Source of the DNA: Cupriavidus necator N-1
GTDB taxonomy: Bacteria > Pseudomonadota > Gammaproteobacteria > Burkholderiales > Burkholderiaceae
Direction: 5' to 3'
Length of the DNA stretch: 64,000 nucleotides
Assembly (NCBI RefSeq): GCF_000219215.1
Contig: NC_015727.1
Coordinates: 434,001 to 498,000 of the forward strand
Numbering within the stretch: the stretch's first letter is position 1; the number at the start of each line of letters is the position of its first letter. The notes under the pieces were generated by a model, which worked only from the letters and a program-made list of their open reading frames with translations, did not search any database and was not told where the DNA came from. The position numbers and the translations under genes were made by a program. Of this stretch, positions 16,368 through 26,156 are shown piece after piece.

Positions 16368-17504
16368 ATGAGCGGCGATCGACTGTTGGCTAATCCGCCA
16401 CTGTGGCTGCTTGCCGAGCTGACTTACCGATGCCCGCTGCATTGCGCCTTCTGCTCCAACCCAACGGATTACGCGCGGAATCGTGAAGAACTTACCACAA
16501 GCGAGTGGTTTGAAGTGCTTCGCCAGGCGAGGGCCTTGGGTGCTGTGCAGGTCGGATTCTCGGGCGGCGAACCAATGATGCGCGACGACCTGGAAGTCTT
16601 GGTCGGCGAGGCGCATCGCCTGGGGTATTACACCAACCTCATTACATCCGGCGTAGGCGCTACCGCGGAGCGCTTGGCCGCGCTCAAGGCTGCCGGTTTG
16701 GATCATATACAGCTCTCGTTCCAGGATTCCACACGAGAGCTGAACGACTTCCTGAGCAACACGCGCACCTTCGAACTCAAGCAACGCGTTGCCAGGCTCA
16801 TCAAGGCCAACGGCTATCCAATGGTCCTGAACGTCGTGCTGCACAGGCACAACCTGCCGCATGTCGATAAGATCATCGAGATGGCGGTGGCGCTCGAGGC
16901 CGACTATCTCGAACTGGCGAACACGCAGTATTACGGCTGGGCACTCGTCAACCGCGATCAGCTTCTGCCTGATGTGGAGCAGGTGCGGACCGCCGAAGAA
17001 GCAGTCAGGATGTGGCGCAGTCGCCTTGGGGAACGTTGCCAGATTCTGTTTGTGGTGCCGGACTATTTCGAAAGACGCCCGAAGGCCTGCATGAACGGCT
17101 GGGGTTCGGTGTTTCTTGCCATTTCTCCAGACGGCACGGCGCTCCCTTGCCATGCAGCGCGCGTGATACCCGGGTTGGAGTTTCCGAATGTCCGGGACAC
17201 CACGCTCGCCGAGGTGTGGCGAGACAGCGAAGCGTTCAATGCGTTCCGAAGCGACGGCTGGATGAAGGAGCCCTGCCGCAGTTGCGACGAGCGACATAAG
17301 GATTATGGCGGCTGCCGCTGCCAAGCGTACCTGCTGACAGGCAGCGCGGCTAATGCTGATCCGGTCTGCGAGCGCTCGCCATCGCACGGCGAAGTCGAGC
17401 GTGTGATCGCTGTTGTTGCGCAGCGGCCGCGCGCGGCGGCTCAAGCGATGATTTTCAGAAGCGATGAGAATTCTCGCCGGCTGCATCCAGGTGAGCAGAG
17501 CTAG
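16368..17504 (+). CDS. pqqE: PqqE, radical SAM/SPASM PqqA cross-linking enzyme
   Basis: A 378-residue radical SAM enzyme that joins the Glu and Tyr side chains of PqqA. The SAM-cluster motif CPLHCAFCSNP lies near residue 20, VGFSGGEPMMR is the GGE motif, and the SPASM domain uses cysteines in CMNGWGSVF, LPCHAAR, CRSCDERH and GGCRCQAY. The ATG at 16368 follows GAGGA by 8 bases. No pqqF/pqqG protease gene follows, as in many PQQ producers where PqqA processing is done elsewhere. Confidence 0.96.
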   Translation: MSGDRLLANPPLWLLAELTYRCPLHCAFCSNPTDYARNREELTTSEWFEVLRQARALGAVQVGFSGGEPMMRDDLEVLVGEAHRLGYYTNLITSGVGATAERLAALKAAGLDHIQLSFQDSTRELNDFLSNTRTFELKQRVARLIKANGYPMVLNVVLHRHNLPHVDKIIEMAVALEADYLELANTQYYGWALVNRDQLLPDVEQVRTAEEAVRMWRSRLGERCQILFVVPDYFERRPKACMNGWGSVFLAISPDGTALPCHAARVIPGLEFPNVRDTTLAEVWRDSEAFNAFRSDGWMKEPCRSCDERHKDYGGCRCQAYLLTGSAANADPVCERSPSHGEVERVIAVVAQRPRAAAQAMIFRSDENSRRLHPGEQS

Positions 17505-17573
17505 GTGGAGTGGTCTCGCTGAGGTCAAGCCGGGGGGCGGTAACTAAAGCGGGAACTGAAGCAGGAGCATGCC

Positions 17574-17768
17574 ATGTCAAGACGCCGAATTACATTCATC
17601 ATCGGTGCCGCTGCCGCGGTCTTTCTTATTGTTGTTGCGGTGATGTACGAACGGGCCGTGGACGATAACGAAAATGGGGCGTTGTCTGATCAAACGTCGT
17701 CGGATCGTCCCATTTTCTTTTGCAACTCGTCGTGTAGTTGGGCGTTGCTGTTTGAGCAAGCGAGATAG
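17574..17768 (+). CDS. small hypothetical membrane peptide downstream of pqqE
   Basis: A possible 64-residue protein with AGGAG 6 bases before the ATG. Residues 6-24 (ITFIIGAAAAVFLIVVAVM) form one transmembrane helix or uncleaved signal; the rest is polar with two cysteines (FFCNSSCSWALLFEQAR). Its 3' half overlaps an AAAATGGG/CCCATTTT inverted repeat (17671-17678/17709-17716) followed by CTTTT that could terminate the pqq operon. The reading frame may therefore be the 5' remnant of a longer gene. No family recognised. Confidence 0.4.
   Translation: MSRRRITFIIGAAAAVFLIVVAVMYERAVDDNENGALSDQTSSDRPIFFCNSSCSWALLFEQAR
17671..17722 (+). terminator. possible terminator after the pqq genes
   Basis: AAAATGGG at 17671-17678 pairs with CCCATTTT at 17709-17716, with a ~30-base loop, and CTTTT follows. 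The loop is long and the element overlaps the small ORF at 17574-17768, so the call is weak. Confidence 0.3.
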
Positions 17769-17860
17769 GGGCTGGCCATTCGTAGGAGAGTCGTCGAGGA
17801 AGTCATCGCGCGCGTGTGTCGACGCTGTCGCTTCGACAGACCGCGGACGATGCGGTAACT

Positions 17861-17882
17861 CGGCCGCGCTATGACGCGGCCG
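17861..17882. terminator. hairpin between convergent genes
   Basis: A perfect 8-bp repeat CGGCCGCG/CGCGGCCG with a six-base loop lies between the end of the pqq-side genes and the convergent gene ending at 17902. There is no T-run, so it may be a weak bidirectional terminator. Confidence 0.4.
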
Positions 17883-17901
17883 AAACCTTGCCGCACCTGC
17901 G

Positions 17902-18366
17902 TCAGCTCGCCCGGATGTCCCCGCAGAAAATATCGAAATTGCCATCCGCAGGGCTTGTCCGCACCACGACCGTGTATTCGCCTCCTCTGAGCTGACTCAA
18001 CGTGGCCGTGGATCTTCTCGATAGTGTTAAGACGCCACCACTACCAGGCAGGTTGTCTGGAAGCACAGTACGATTGAGGTCATATGCGGGCATCGCACCA
18101 TGACTGGCGCAGGATCCGCGGTAGATGTACGTGTACAGGTGAGCGGGGGGACTCACCTCGTTGGGGACACCGCCAATAAGAAGGGTTATTGCAGTCTGGT
18201 CGCCCTGCGCCGCCAATGTGGCCTGCGCTATATGTCCGGCATTGCGCGTCGTGGCAGTGAGGGGGACGATAGTCACTGCATCGTTCTGGGCGATGGCATC
18301 TGTGGGCGCAATTCCCGCGGGAATTGCCGAAAACGCCAATATCGTTGATAGGAGCGTATTTTTCAT
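17902..18366 (-). CDS. small secreted protein, function unknown
   Basis: A 154-residue protein with an N-terminal export signal (residues ~1-27, LLSTILAFSAIPAGIAP ... AIAQ) and a beta-rich mature part. The ATG at 18366 has GGAG 8 bases upstream; a GTG at 18369 is a weaker choice. The GHIAQATLAAQGDQTAITLLI and PPAHLYTYIYRGSCASHG segments recall the beta-sandwich of CHRD or Cu/Zn-SOD-like domains, but the metal-binding histidines of true SOD are missing. Two cysteines (in RGSCASHG and FDIFCGD) may form a disulfide. No function is assigned. Confidence 0.65.
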   Translation of the reverse strand: MKNTLLSTILAFSAIPAGIAPTDAIAQNDAVTIVPLTATTRNAGHIAQATLAAQGDQTAITLLIGGVPNEVSPPAHLYTYIYRGSCASHGAMPAYDLNRTVLPDNLPGSGGVLTLSRRSTATLSQLRGGEYTVVVRTSPADGNFDIFCGDIRAS

Positions 18367-18633
18367 CACAAGTTCTCCAACATTTTCCCCGGTCCTGATT
18401 CGACTCCGATCCCAATATAGGCCACCCTCCGTCAGTTACATCTTGCGGCGCAAGAGGCTCCGCCCGGGATCCCGGTCCTGTCTAGTTCAATGGCTCCCCG
18501 TTCCGTTCAGCGACCCCCTCGGCATAAGGGAAGAACATTGCCGTAGGAGGCATCGCTGATTGCGCCTGTAGCGGCATCCCCGAGGCGACCGCTTACTACA
18601 CTTGCCATGCACCATGGCTCTCGGGAGACGCAA

Positions 18634-19872
18634 GTGAGCAAGGAACGCAGGCTGGACGACGGCGCGCGCGATGGCCGGAAGTGGTCATTGGTGCTGCTCT
18701 GCCTACTGGCGCAGAACTGTGTGATGGGCTTTGCCTTCGGTTCGTTCGGCCCGCTACTGGCGAGCACGGAGCAGGATTTCGGCGTATCGCGCGCGCTCGC
18801 CACCGCCGGGATGAGCTTGATCACGCTGGCGTTGGGAGGCTTGTCGCCAGTGCTCGGCGGATGGATGGAGAGGGTGTCCGTGCGCACCGGCATGGCCGGC
18901 GGCGCCCTGCTGAGCGCGATCGGCTACGTGGGGCTGGCCTGCGCCGGTTCGTTCGCGGTCGCGCTGGGGATGTACGGACTGATCGGGATCGGTGTCTGCC
19001 TTACGGCAATCCTTGGGCCGTTGATCCTGATCAGCCGCTGGTTTGATAAGAACCGCGGCAAAGTGCTCAGCATCGTCAACCTGCCGATCCTGCTGTTTCT
19101 GACGCCGTATATCGTCGCCAAACTGCTGCCGCACTACGGCCGTGCCGGCCTGTTGAGCGCGATGGGCGCGATCTGTGCCTTGCTCGCGCTGTTGCTCCTG
19201 CGATTGGTCGAGCCCGCGCCAGTTGCGGCGCACCAAGCACAGCCCGGTGTGCCAGCGGCGCAATGCGCGAGCGGCGCGTCGTTGCTCAAGCGTCCGGCAT
19301 TCTGGTTGCTATCGCTCGGCATTGGCATCATGGCTGGCGCAGGCACCGGTTTCGTCGTGCATATCGTGCCGTTTGGCATGTGTCGGCAGATGCCATTGCA
19401 AGCCGCCGCAGCACTGCTGTCGGTCTATGCGGGCGCGGGGATTGGGGGCACGCTGCTGTTTGGCTGGATTTGCGACCGCATCGGCGCGCCGGCAGCACTG
19501 GCGCTCAGTGCCTTTCTCCAGGCCGCGCTGTGGTGGGGACTCCTGCTGGTCGACGGCACTCACTTGTATGCGCTGGCGGGGCTGCTCGGCATCTGCGTGG
19601 TGCCGCTCGTGACGCTGCACGGCGCAGCGATCAGCCAGATGTTCGGCATCGAGAGTGTGAGCCGTGCGATGGGATACAGCTATTCCATCAAGCTGCCTTT
19701 CATCCTGGGATTCGCGCCGGCGCTTGGTCTGATTTTCGACCGCGTCGGCCGCTACGACTTGGCCTTCCTTGCGACGGCCAGCCTGCTGACCGCGGCGGGC
19801 GTCTTCCTCTGTTGCTTGTTGCTGATCCTGCGCCGGCAGAGGTCGCTGCCAGCCGTGCCTGCAATTCCCTGA
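18634..19872 (+). CDS. MFS transporter
   Basis: A 412-residue, 12-helix major facilitator. The GTG at 18634 is favoured because GGGAG lies 6 bases upstream; an ATG at 18607 is in frame but lacks a ribosome site. Hydrophobic segments run through the protein, for example WSLVLLCLLAQNCVMGFAFGSFGPLL near the start, LISRWFDKNRGKVLSIVN as the loop between helices, and IGGTLLFGWICDRIGAPAALAL in the second half. The overall pattern resembles monocarboxylate/oxalate-formate-type MFS carriers. No adjacent enzyme on the same strand indicates a substrate. Confidence 0.85.
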   Translation: MSKERRLDDGARDGRKWSLVLLCLLAQNCVMGFAFGSFGPLLASTEQDFGVSRALATAGMSLITLALGGLSPVLGGWMERVSVRTGMAGGALLSAIGYVGLACAGSFAVALGMYGLIGIGVCLTAILGPLILISRWFDKNRGKVLSIVNLPILLFLTPYIVAKLLPHYGRAGLLSAMGAICALLALLLLRLVEPAPVAAHQAQPGVPAAQCASGASLLKRPAFWLLSLGIGIMAGAGTGFVVHIVPFGMCRQMPLQAAAALLSVYAGAGIGGTLLFGWICDRIGAPAALALSAFLQAALWWGLLLVDGTHLYALAGLLGICVVPLVTLHGAAISQMFGIESVSRAMGYSYSIKLPFILGFAPALGLIFDRVGRYDLAFLATASLLTAAGVFLCCLLLILRRQRSLPAVPAIP

Positions 19873-20744
19873 AAGCTTGCGTCAGCCAGTCACAGCTCCC
19901 CTGTAATCGGACATCCAATGGACGAAATCACGCGAACCAGCCGGGGAGTGGCCAAAAGCAGGGGAATCCGTCACACAAAGTGCGGGAGACCCACTTTTGC
20001 TTCGGTATACGGCACCATGCCTTCCCTTCTTCTCACCATATGGTTGACCTATATTTTCAATAGTGATCTTCTGCCGCCCTGAAGTGTCGGGCGTGTACTG
20101 CTCGCAAAGCCGCGCTATGCCATGCTGGATGAGGCTACCAGCGCCTTGGATATTGGCAACTAGGAAGGTCTATACTCGCAGTTGGCCGGCATGCCGACGA
20201 CGCTTGTTAGCGTTAGCCATCGACCCACACTCCTTAAATATCACCACCAGGTTCTGGAGCTGCCCGGGACGGGAGATGGCAACTGCATCCGACCAGAGAC
20301 TACCGCTTTGGCTGGTAGATCCTCGTTCGCGCCGAATGGCGCTGTCGCCATCAGCAACCGTCATAGATATCAAGCACCGGCTTGCCACAGTTACCGTTTG
20401 ATATTTTGCCGGCCTTGCGGCGAAATCGGGCGTGTTCGCCAGCGTACCGAAACGCCTTACTATTCGGGGTATCTGTCTCTTACGCATTCGGATCTTGCGA
20501 AGGAGCCGGCGATGCACTTCGGCCTGCTTAGTCTCCCCAGGAGGGGTTACGCGCTTGTGACGCTGCCAGAGGCAGCGGGCGAGAATGCTAGGCAAATACA
20601 CGTCTCAAGGCACGTGCCTTTGGCCCGCGTGCACATCGCCATGAATGGGCGCGGCTGCCCGACAGACGGCCAAAACACATACGTATTGAGACAAAAAAAC
20701 CGGCTACGGATAGGGCCTCTTATCCGGCGAACAGGAGACAAGGC
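19873..20744. other. long intergenic region with an ABC-transporter relic
   Basis: About 870 bases lie between the MFS gene and the acetate operon. The only recognisable coding trace is the ABC ATPase fragment at 20092-20290 listed separately. The last ~140 bases before 20745 contain an imperfect CGGATA/TATCCG repeat close to the start of the operon and presumably hold its promoter. No other convincing gene was found. Confidence 0.5.
20092..20290 (+). pseudogene. ABC transporter ATPase C-terminal relic
   Basis: Reading from 20092 gives RVLLAKPRYAMLDEATSALDIGN, a stop (TAG at 20161), then EGLYSQLAGMPTTLVSVSHRPTLLKYHHQVLEL in the same frame. This is the Walker B/D-loop/H-loop end of an ABC exporter ATPase of the SbmA/BacA-like fused type. 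The Walker A, signature motif and membrane domain are absent upstream, so only a fragment of ~65 codons with an internal stop survives. Confidence 0.75.
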
Positions 20745-21050
20745 ATGGAAGAAGATCTCGTTCAACGGATAGAGTCCAATTCCAACTACCGGCGGCTGGT
20801 TTCAGCCCGCTCCACCTACGGATGGGTGCTGACCGCAATGATGATGGTCGTGTACTACGGCTACATCCTTCTGGTTGCCTTCGGGAAGACCTTGCTCTCC
20901 ACCAGGATCGGCGATGGCGTGATGACCTGGGGGATTCCGATCGGCCTCTTTGTGATCGTATTTACGGTGGTCGTCACCGGCATCTACGTCCGGCGCGCCA
21001 ACGGCGAATTCGACAACCTGACGGCTCAGATTCGCAAGGAGGTGCTGTAA
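20745..21050 (+). CDS. DUF485 membrane protein (YjcH-like)
   Basis: A 101-residue inner-membrane protein with two hydrophobic helices (around residues 27-47 and 60-82) and charged ends. AGGAG precedes the ATG. DUF485 genes are almost always translationally coupled to actP; here the stop TAA overlaps the actP ATG. The role is unknown but probably assists the acetate symporter. It is the first gene of an operon running to about 29.4 kb. Confidence 0.92.
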   Translation: MEEDLVQRIESNSNYRRLVSARSTYGWVLTAMMMVVYYGYILLVAFGKTLLSTRIGDGVMTWGIPIGLFVIVFTVVVTGIYVRRANGEFDNLTAQIRKEVL

Positions 21051-22714
21051 TGTCGGCCCGGAACCGTATCCTATGCGCATTGATGCTACTGGCCATTGGT
21101 GGCGCAGCCTGGGGAGCCGGTGGCGATCTTGGCCAAATGCAAAAGCAGCCAACCAACTGGACAGCGATATCCATGTTCGCTGTATTTGTGGTGTTCACCT
21201 TGTTCATCACTAAATGGGCTGCCGCCAAGACAAAGTCCGCGGCGGATTTCTACACCGCCGGCGGCGGCATCACCGGATTCCAGAACGGGCTGGCAATTGC
21301 GGGCGACTACATGTCCGCGGCATCCTTTCTTGGGATATCGGCCGCGGTTTACCTGAACGGCTATGACGGCCTGATCTATTCGATCGGCTTCCTGGTGGGC
21401 TGGCCTGTTATCACCTTCCTGATGGCCGAGCGCCTGCGCAACCTCGGTCGCTTTACTTTTGCCGACGTGGCGGCCTATCGCTTCGCGCAGACCCCGATCC
21501 GCGTGTTCGCGGCCTCCGGCACGCTGGTGGTGGTGGCGTTCTACCTGATCGCCCAGATGGTCGGTGCCGGCCAGTTGATCAAGCTGCTGTTCGGCCTGGA
21601 GTACTGGCTTGCGGTGGTGATCGTCGGCACCCTGATGATGGTGTACGTGCTGTTCGGGGGCATGACGGCGACTACCTGGGTCCAGATCATCAAGGCCGGC
21701 CTGCTGCTTGCGGGTGCGAGCTTCATGGCATTCATGGTGCTGGCGCAGTTCCATTTCAATCCCGAAGCGCTCTTCGCCAAAGCGGTTGAGATCCACGCCA
21801 AGAAGGACGCTATCATGGGCCCGGGCACCTTCATCAAGGATCCCATCTCTGCCATTTCATTCGGCATGGCGCTGATGTTCGGCACTGCGGGCCTGCCTCA
21901 CATCCTGATGCGGTTCTTCACCGTACCGAGCGCCAAGGAAGCACGCAAGTCGGTGTTCTGGGCGACAACCTGGATCGGCTACTTCTACCTGCTCACCTTC
22001 ATCATCGGCTTTGGCGCCATTGTCCTGGTCAGCACCAACCCGGTGTACAAGGACGCGCTTGGCGGCTTGCTGGGCGGCAACAACATGGCGGCTATCCACC
22101 TTGCGAAGGCCGTCGGCGGCAATGTCTTCCTCGGCTTTATTTCCGCGGTGGCCTTCGCCACGATTCTTGCCGTAGTCGCGGGGCTGACGTTGTCCGGCGC
22201 TTCGGCGGTGTCGCATGACCTCTACGCGACCGTGTTCAAGAAGGGCAAGGCCGCCAGCGACAAGGAACTGCGCGTATCGCGCGTGACGACCATCGCGCTG
22301 GGCGTCGTGGCCGTGATTCTGGGGATCGCATTCGAGAAGCAGAATATTGCCTTCATGGTGTCGCTGGCTTTTGCGGTGGCGGCATCGGCGACCTTCCCCG
22401 TGTTGTTCATGGCTGTGCTTTGGAAAGACTGCACGACACGTGGCGCGACCATCGGCGGCTTTCTCGGCCTGATTACCGCCGTCGGCCTGACCATTGTCTC
22501 CAAGTCGGTCTGGGTCGATGTGTTCGGCTACACGGATGCCATCTTTCCCTACACATCGCCGGCCCTGTTTTCCATGACCGTGGCGTTTGTCGGCATCTGG
22601 CTGTTCTCGACACTGGACCACAGCGAGCGTGCCCGCATCGACCGGGCGGGATACCCGGCGCAGAAGGTCCGTTCTGAAACCGGCATCGGCGCATCGGAGG
22701 CTTCCGGCCACTGA
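21050..22714 (+). CDS. actP: cation/acetate symporter ActP
   Basis: A 554-residue sodium:solute symporter (SLC5/SSSF). It has an N-terminal cleavable signal, then 13 or so membrane helices. Family motifs include [55 protein letters not shown] and [24 protein letters not shown]. ActP drives uptake of acetate and related short-chain monocarboxylates. The ATG at 21050 overlaps the DUF485 stop. The downstream genes couple transport to signalling and to acs. Confidence 0.93.
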   Translation: MSARNRILCALMLLAIGGAAWGAGGDLGQMQKQPTNWTAISMFAVFVVFTLFITKWAAAKTKSAADFYTAGGGITGFQNGLAIAGDYMSAASFLGISAAVYLNGYDGLIYSIGFLVGWPVITFLMAERLRNLGRFTFADVAAYRFAQTPIRVFAASGTLVVVAFYLIAQMVGAGQLIKLLFGLEYWLAVVIVGTLMMVYVLFGGMTATTWVQIIKAGLLLAGASFMAFMVLAQFHFNPEALFAKAVEIHAKKDAIMGPGTFIKDPISAISFGMALMFGTAGLPHILMRFFTVPSAKEARKSVFWATTWIGYFYLLTFIIGFGAIVLVSTNPVYKDALGGLLGGNNMAAIHLAKAVGGNVFLGFISAVAFATILAVVAGLTLSGASAVSHDLYATVFKKGKAASDKELRVSRVTTIALGVVAVILGIAFEKQNIAFMVSLAFAVAASATFPVLFMAVLWKDCTTRGATIGGFLGLITAVGLTIVSKSVWVDVFGYTDAIFPYTSPALFSMTVAFVGIWLFSTLDHSERARIDRAGYPAQKVRSETGIGASEASGH

Positions 22715-22769
22715 GGTCGCTGAAGCTGCTGAAGCCACTGGAGGCATTGACGTTACTGAGGAACGTTTC

Positions 22770-23018
22770 ATGTCGCGCCGTTCCCTTCTCGGGCACCGCC
22801 TGATCGCGCTGTTTGCCCTGGGCTGGTTGTTGTTCAACTACCCATTGCTGGCGCTGTTCAACGATTCGCGCACGTGGTTCGGCGTCCCGCGCTTGTACTG
22901 CTACTTGTTTGCCGCCTGGGCGTTGCTCATCACCCTGCTGGCGTTCACGGCGGAACAGAGGGCGCCGCGCGGAAGACCCTCGCAGTCCGACCCGTCGGCA
23001 CCCGTGCCGGAGGACTGA
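22770..23018 (+). CDS. small two-helix membrane protein
   Basis: An 82-residue protein with GAGGA before the ATG at 22770 and two hydrophobic stretches (LIALFALGWLLFNYPLLALF and LYCYLFAAWALLITLLAF). Its stop is within 2 bases of the kinase start, so it is probably co-translated with the SLC5-histidine kinase. Small proteins of this kind recur in front of SLC5-type sensor kinases; its function is unknown. It is real by ribosome site, position and hydrophobic pattern. Confidence 0.75.
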   Translation: MSRRSLLGHRLIALFALGWLLFNYPLLALFNDSRTWFGVPRLYCYLFAAWALLITLLAFTAEQRAPRGRPSQSDPSAPVPED

Positions 23019-23019
23019 A

Positions 23020-25773
23020 ATGCTGGATGGCTGGGTCATTGCGCTGGCGTCGTTCGCGTATCTCGGCATGTTGTTTGCGATTGCGTTCTACGGCGACAGG
23101 CGCGCTGATGCCGGTGCCAGCATGATAAACAACCCGTACCTGTATGGGTTGTCGCTGGCGGTCTACGCGACCTCATGGACCTACTATGGCAGCGTCGGCC
23201 GGGCTGCGGTCAGCGGCATCGGCTTCCTGCCCATCTACCTCGGCCCCACGCTGATGGCGGCACTCTGGTGGACCCTGCTGCGCAAGATCATCCGCATCAG
23301 CAAGAACAACCGCATCACCTCGATTGCCGACTTCCTTGCCTCCCGCTACGGCAAGAGCGCGCTGCTTGGCGGCCTTGTCACGCTGGTGTCGGTGATTGGC
23401 ATCGTGCCCTATATCGCGCTGCAGCTGAAGGCGGTCTCGGCAAGTGTCGCGGTACTGGCGCATTCCCCCGGCCTCGGCATGCGGGGCGACGAAGCCGGGC
23501 CGGTCTGGTCGGACACGACACTCTACCTCGCGCTGATGCTGGCGGTGTTCACCATCCTGTTTGGCACCCGTCACGTCGATGCGGCAGAGCGCCATGAAGG
23601 CATGGTTGCCGCGATCGCCTTCGAATCGCTGGTCAAGCTGGTGGCGTTCCTTGCGGTGGGGGTCTTTGTCACCTTTGGCATCTATGACGGATTCGGGGAC
23701 CTGTTCGGGCGTGCCGAAGGGGTGCCTGCCCTGAAAGCGCTCCTGACGTTGAATGGCGATGCGGCGGGTGCCGGTAACGTAACCTTTGGCGCATGGGCCG
23801 TGCTGATCGTGCTGTCGATGTTCTCGATGCTGCTCCTGCCGCGCCAGTTCCAGATCGCAGTCGTCGAGAACATCGACGAAAACCACCTGAAGACGGCCAC
23901 CTGGCTATTGCCTTTGTATCTCCTGGCCATCAATGTCTTTGTCCTGCCCATCGCCTTCGCGGGGATCCTGCACTTCCCAGGGGGCGAAGTCGATCCGGAT
24001 ATGTACGTGCTAGCCCTGCCTATCGGGGAGCAGTCCCCGGCGCTCACGCTCCTGGTGTTTATCGGCGGGCTGTCGGCGGCCACTGGCATGGTCATCGTCG
24101 AGACCATCGCACTTAGCACCATGGTCTGCAATGACCTGGTGATGCCGTTGCTACTGCACCTTAAGCCGCTGCGGTTTAGCCATCGCGCCGATATCAATGC
24201 GCTGCTGCTGACCATCAGGCGCGCGGCAATCGTGCTGTTGATGATGCTCGGCTACGCCTACTTCCGCCTGGCCGGCGAAGCCTACGCGTTGGTTTCGATC
24301 GGCTTGATTTCGTTCGCGGCCGTGGCCCAGTTCGCGCCCGCGATGCTGGGCGCGATCTACTGGAAGAACGGTACGCGGCAAGGCGCGCTTGTCGGGCTGG
24401 GTGCCGGCTTCCTGCTCTGGGCCTACACGCTCCTGCTGCCATCGTTTGCGCAGTCCGGCTGGGTGCCGGCCAGCTTTGTCGAATACGGGCCGTTCGGCAT
24501 AGGCTGGCTGAGGCCGCAGCAGCTGTTTGGCCTGGACGGCCTGGATCCGGTCTCGCATGCGCTGTTCTGGAGCCTGCTGGCGAACGTCGGTGGCTATGTC
24601 GGCGTGTCGCTCACGACCACGCAAAGCGCGGTGGAGCGGGTGCAGGCCATCCTGTTCGTCGATGCCTACGCGCACAGCGGCAGCGCGCCGGGACCCCATG
24701 TATGGCGTGGCAGCGCTTCGGTGGATGCGGTACTCGCGTTGCTGCGGCGTTTCCTTGGCGCCGCGCGTGCCGATGAGGCCTATGCGCGATTTCGTGAGCA
24801 AGGCAGGGCGGACGGGCGGTCGACCGACGCCGACTTGGTGCATTTCGCGGAGATCCAGCTGGCCGGCGCAATTGGCGCCGCATCGGCGCGGGCAGTGATC
24901 GCTTCTGCGGTGAATGAGGCACCGCTCGGCCTGGACGAAGCCATGGCGATCCTGGATGAGACCGCGCAAGCGGTCGCCTACAGCCGGCAACTGGAACAGA
25001 AATCGCGTGAGCTCGAGACCGTGTCGGCTGGACTCAAGGCAGCCAACGTGCGGCTCACCGAACTCGACCACATGAAGGACGACTTTATCTCGACCGTGAC
25101 CCACGAGCTGCGCACGCCACTGACGTCAATCCGTGCCTTCTCGGAAATCCTGCGCGACCATCCCGATCTTGCCGCTGACAAACGCAGCGAATACCTCGAC
25201 CTTGTAATCAAGGAAAGCGAGCGCCTCACACGCCTCATCAACAACGTGCTCGACCTGGCCAAGATCGAATCCGGTAGCACCGAATGGCACACCGTACCGC
25301 TAGACTTGAAGCAGGTGATCCAGGACGCGGTGGACGCTACTCGGCACCTGTTCCTGGAGCAACGCATTCAGCTTGCGTTGCAGTTGCCCCCGCAGGTCCC
25401 GCTGCTGCTGGCCGACCCCGACCGGCTGATGCAGGTGATGCTGAACCTGCTGTCGAATGCGGTGAAGTTCTGCGACCGGGCGCACGGCCGCGTCGCGGTG
25501 AGCCTGGAGGTGGTGGGCAACGATTTGCGTGTTGCGGTGCGAGACAACGGGGGCGGCGTGCGTCCGCAGGACCGGGAGCTTATCTTCGACAAGTTCCGCC
25601 AGGGCGGCGACAGGCTGGCGGGCAAGCCCCAGGGCACCGGGCTGGGATTGCCGATCAGCCGGGAAATCATCCGTCATTTCGGCGGTAGTCTGTGGCTGGA
25701 AGCGACGCCGGAAAACGGCGCGGTGTTCGTATTCACGCTGCCGCTGCAGAAGGGACCGGAGACAACGTCATGA
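23020..25773 (+). CDS. SLC5 transporter-fused sensor histidine kinase (CrbS/CbrA-like)
   Basis: A 917-residue protein. Residues ~1-570 are a sodium:solute symporter-like membrane domain ([13 protein letters not shown] ... [21 protein letters not shown]). A linker and coiled coil (~650-680) follow, then HisKA with the phosphoacceptor His695 in [19 protein letters not shown]. The ATPase domain has [16 protein letters not shown] N-box sequence, RDNGGGVRP and GTGLGLPIS. Such kinases, for example CrbS/MxtR, link acetate sensing to acs expression. The ATG at 23020 follows GGAGGA. The response regulator gene overlaps by ATGA. Confidence 0.9.
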   Translation: MLDGWVIALASFAYLGMLFAIAFYGDRRADAGASMINNPYLYGLSLAVYATSWTYYGSVGRAAVSGIGFLPIYLGPTLMAALWWTLLRKIIRISKNNRITSIADFLASRYGKSALLGGLVTLVSVIGIVPYIALQLKAVSASVAVLAHSPGLGMRGDEAGPVWSDTTLYLALMLAVFTILFGTRHVDAAERHEGMVAAIAFESLVKLVAFLAVGVFVTFGIYDGFGDLFGRAEGVPALKALLTLNGDAAGAGNVTFGAWAVLIVLSMFSMLLLPRQFQIAVVENIDENHLKTATWLLPLYLLAINVFVLPIAFAGILHFPGGEVDPDMYVLALPIGEQSPALTLLVFIGGLSAATGMVIVETIALSTMVCNDLVMPLLLHLKPLRFSHRADINALLLTIRRAAIVLLMMLGYAYFRLAGEAYALVSIGLISFAAVAQFAPAMLGAIYWKNGTRQGALVGLGAGFLLWAYTLLLPSFAQSGWVPASFVEYGPFGIGWLRPQQLFGLDGLDPVSHALFWSLLANVGGYVGVSLTTTQSAVERVQAILFVDAYAHSGSAPGPHVWRGSASVDAVLALLRRFLGAARADEAYARFREQGRADGRSTDADLVHFAEIQLAGAIGAASARAVIASAVNEAPLGLDEAMAILDETAQAVAYSRQLEQKSRELETVSAGLKAANVRLTELDHMKDDFISTVTHELRTPLTSIRAFSEILRDHPDLAADKRSEYLDLVIKESERLTRLINNVLDLAKIESGSTEWHTVPLDLKQVIQDAVDATRHLFLEQRIQLALQLPPQVPLLLADPDRLMQVMLNLLSNAVKFCDRAHGRVAVSLEVVGNDLRVAVRDNGGGVRPQDRELIFDKFRQGGDRLAGKPQGTGLGLPISREIIRHFGGSLWLEATPENGAVFVFTLPLQKGPETTS

Positions 25774-26156
25774 CCCACAAAGTCCTCATCGTCGATGACG
25801 AACCGAACATCGTGATCCCGCTGGAATTCCTGATGCAGCAGAGCGGCTACGAAGTAGGCATTGCGCGCGATGGGCAGGCAGCCTTGGAGCAGATGACCGC
25901 GTTTCAGCCCGATCTGGTCCTGCTCGACATCATGCTCCCGTTGCTTAGCGGCTTCGAGGTCTGCCAGAAGATCCGGGAAAACAAGGCTTGGGATCGAGTC
26001 AAGGTGGTCATGCTGTCGGCGAAGGGACGAGACCTGGAGGTGGCCAAGGGCCTCGCGCTGGGCGCCGATGCCTATATCACCAAGCCGTTTTCCACCAGGG
26101 CGCTGGTCGAGCAGGTGAGCGCCTTGCTCGCGAGCGGCCAGAGAGCACGCGAATGA
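25770..26156 (+). CDS. single-domain response regulator (CheY-like)
   Basis: A 128-residue receiver domain and nothing else. VDDEPN holds the acidic pair, Asp53 in LLDIMLP is the phosphorylation site, VVMLSAKG gives the switch serine, and the lysine is in YITKPFS. It overlaps the kinase gene by ATGA at its start and the exonuclease-fusion gene by ATGA at its end. Unlike CrbR-type partners it lacks a DNA-binding domain, so its output must be a protein partner, plausibly one of the next two gene products. Confidence 0.92.
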   Translation: MTHKVLIVDDEPNIVIPLEFLMQQSGYEVGIARDGQAALEQMTAFQPDLVLLDIMLPLLSGFEVCQKIRENKAWDRVKVVMLSAKGRDLEVAKGLALGADAYITKPFSTRALVEQVSALLASGQRARE

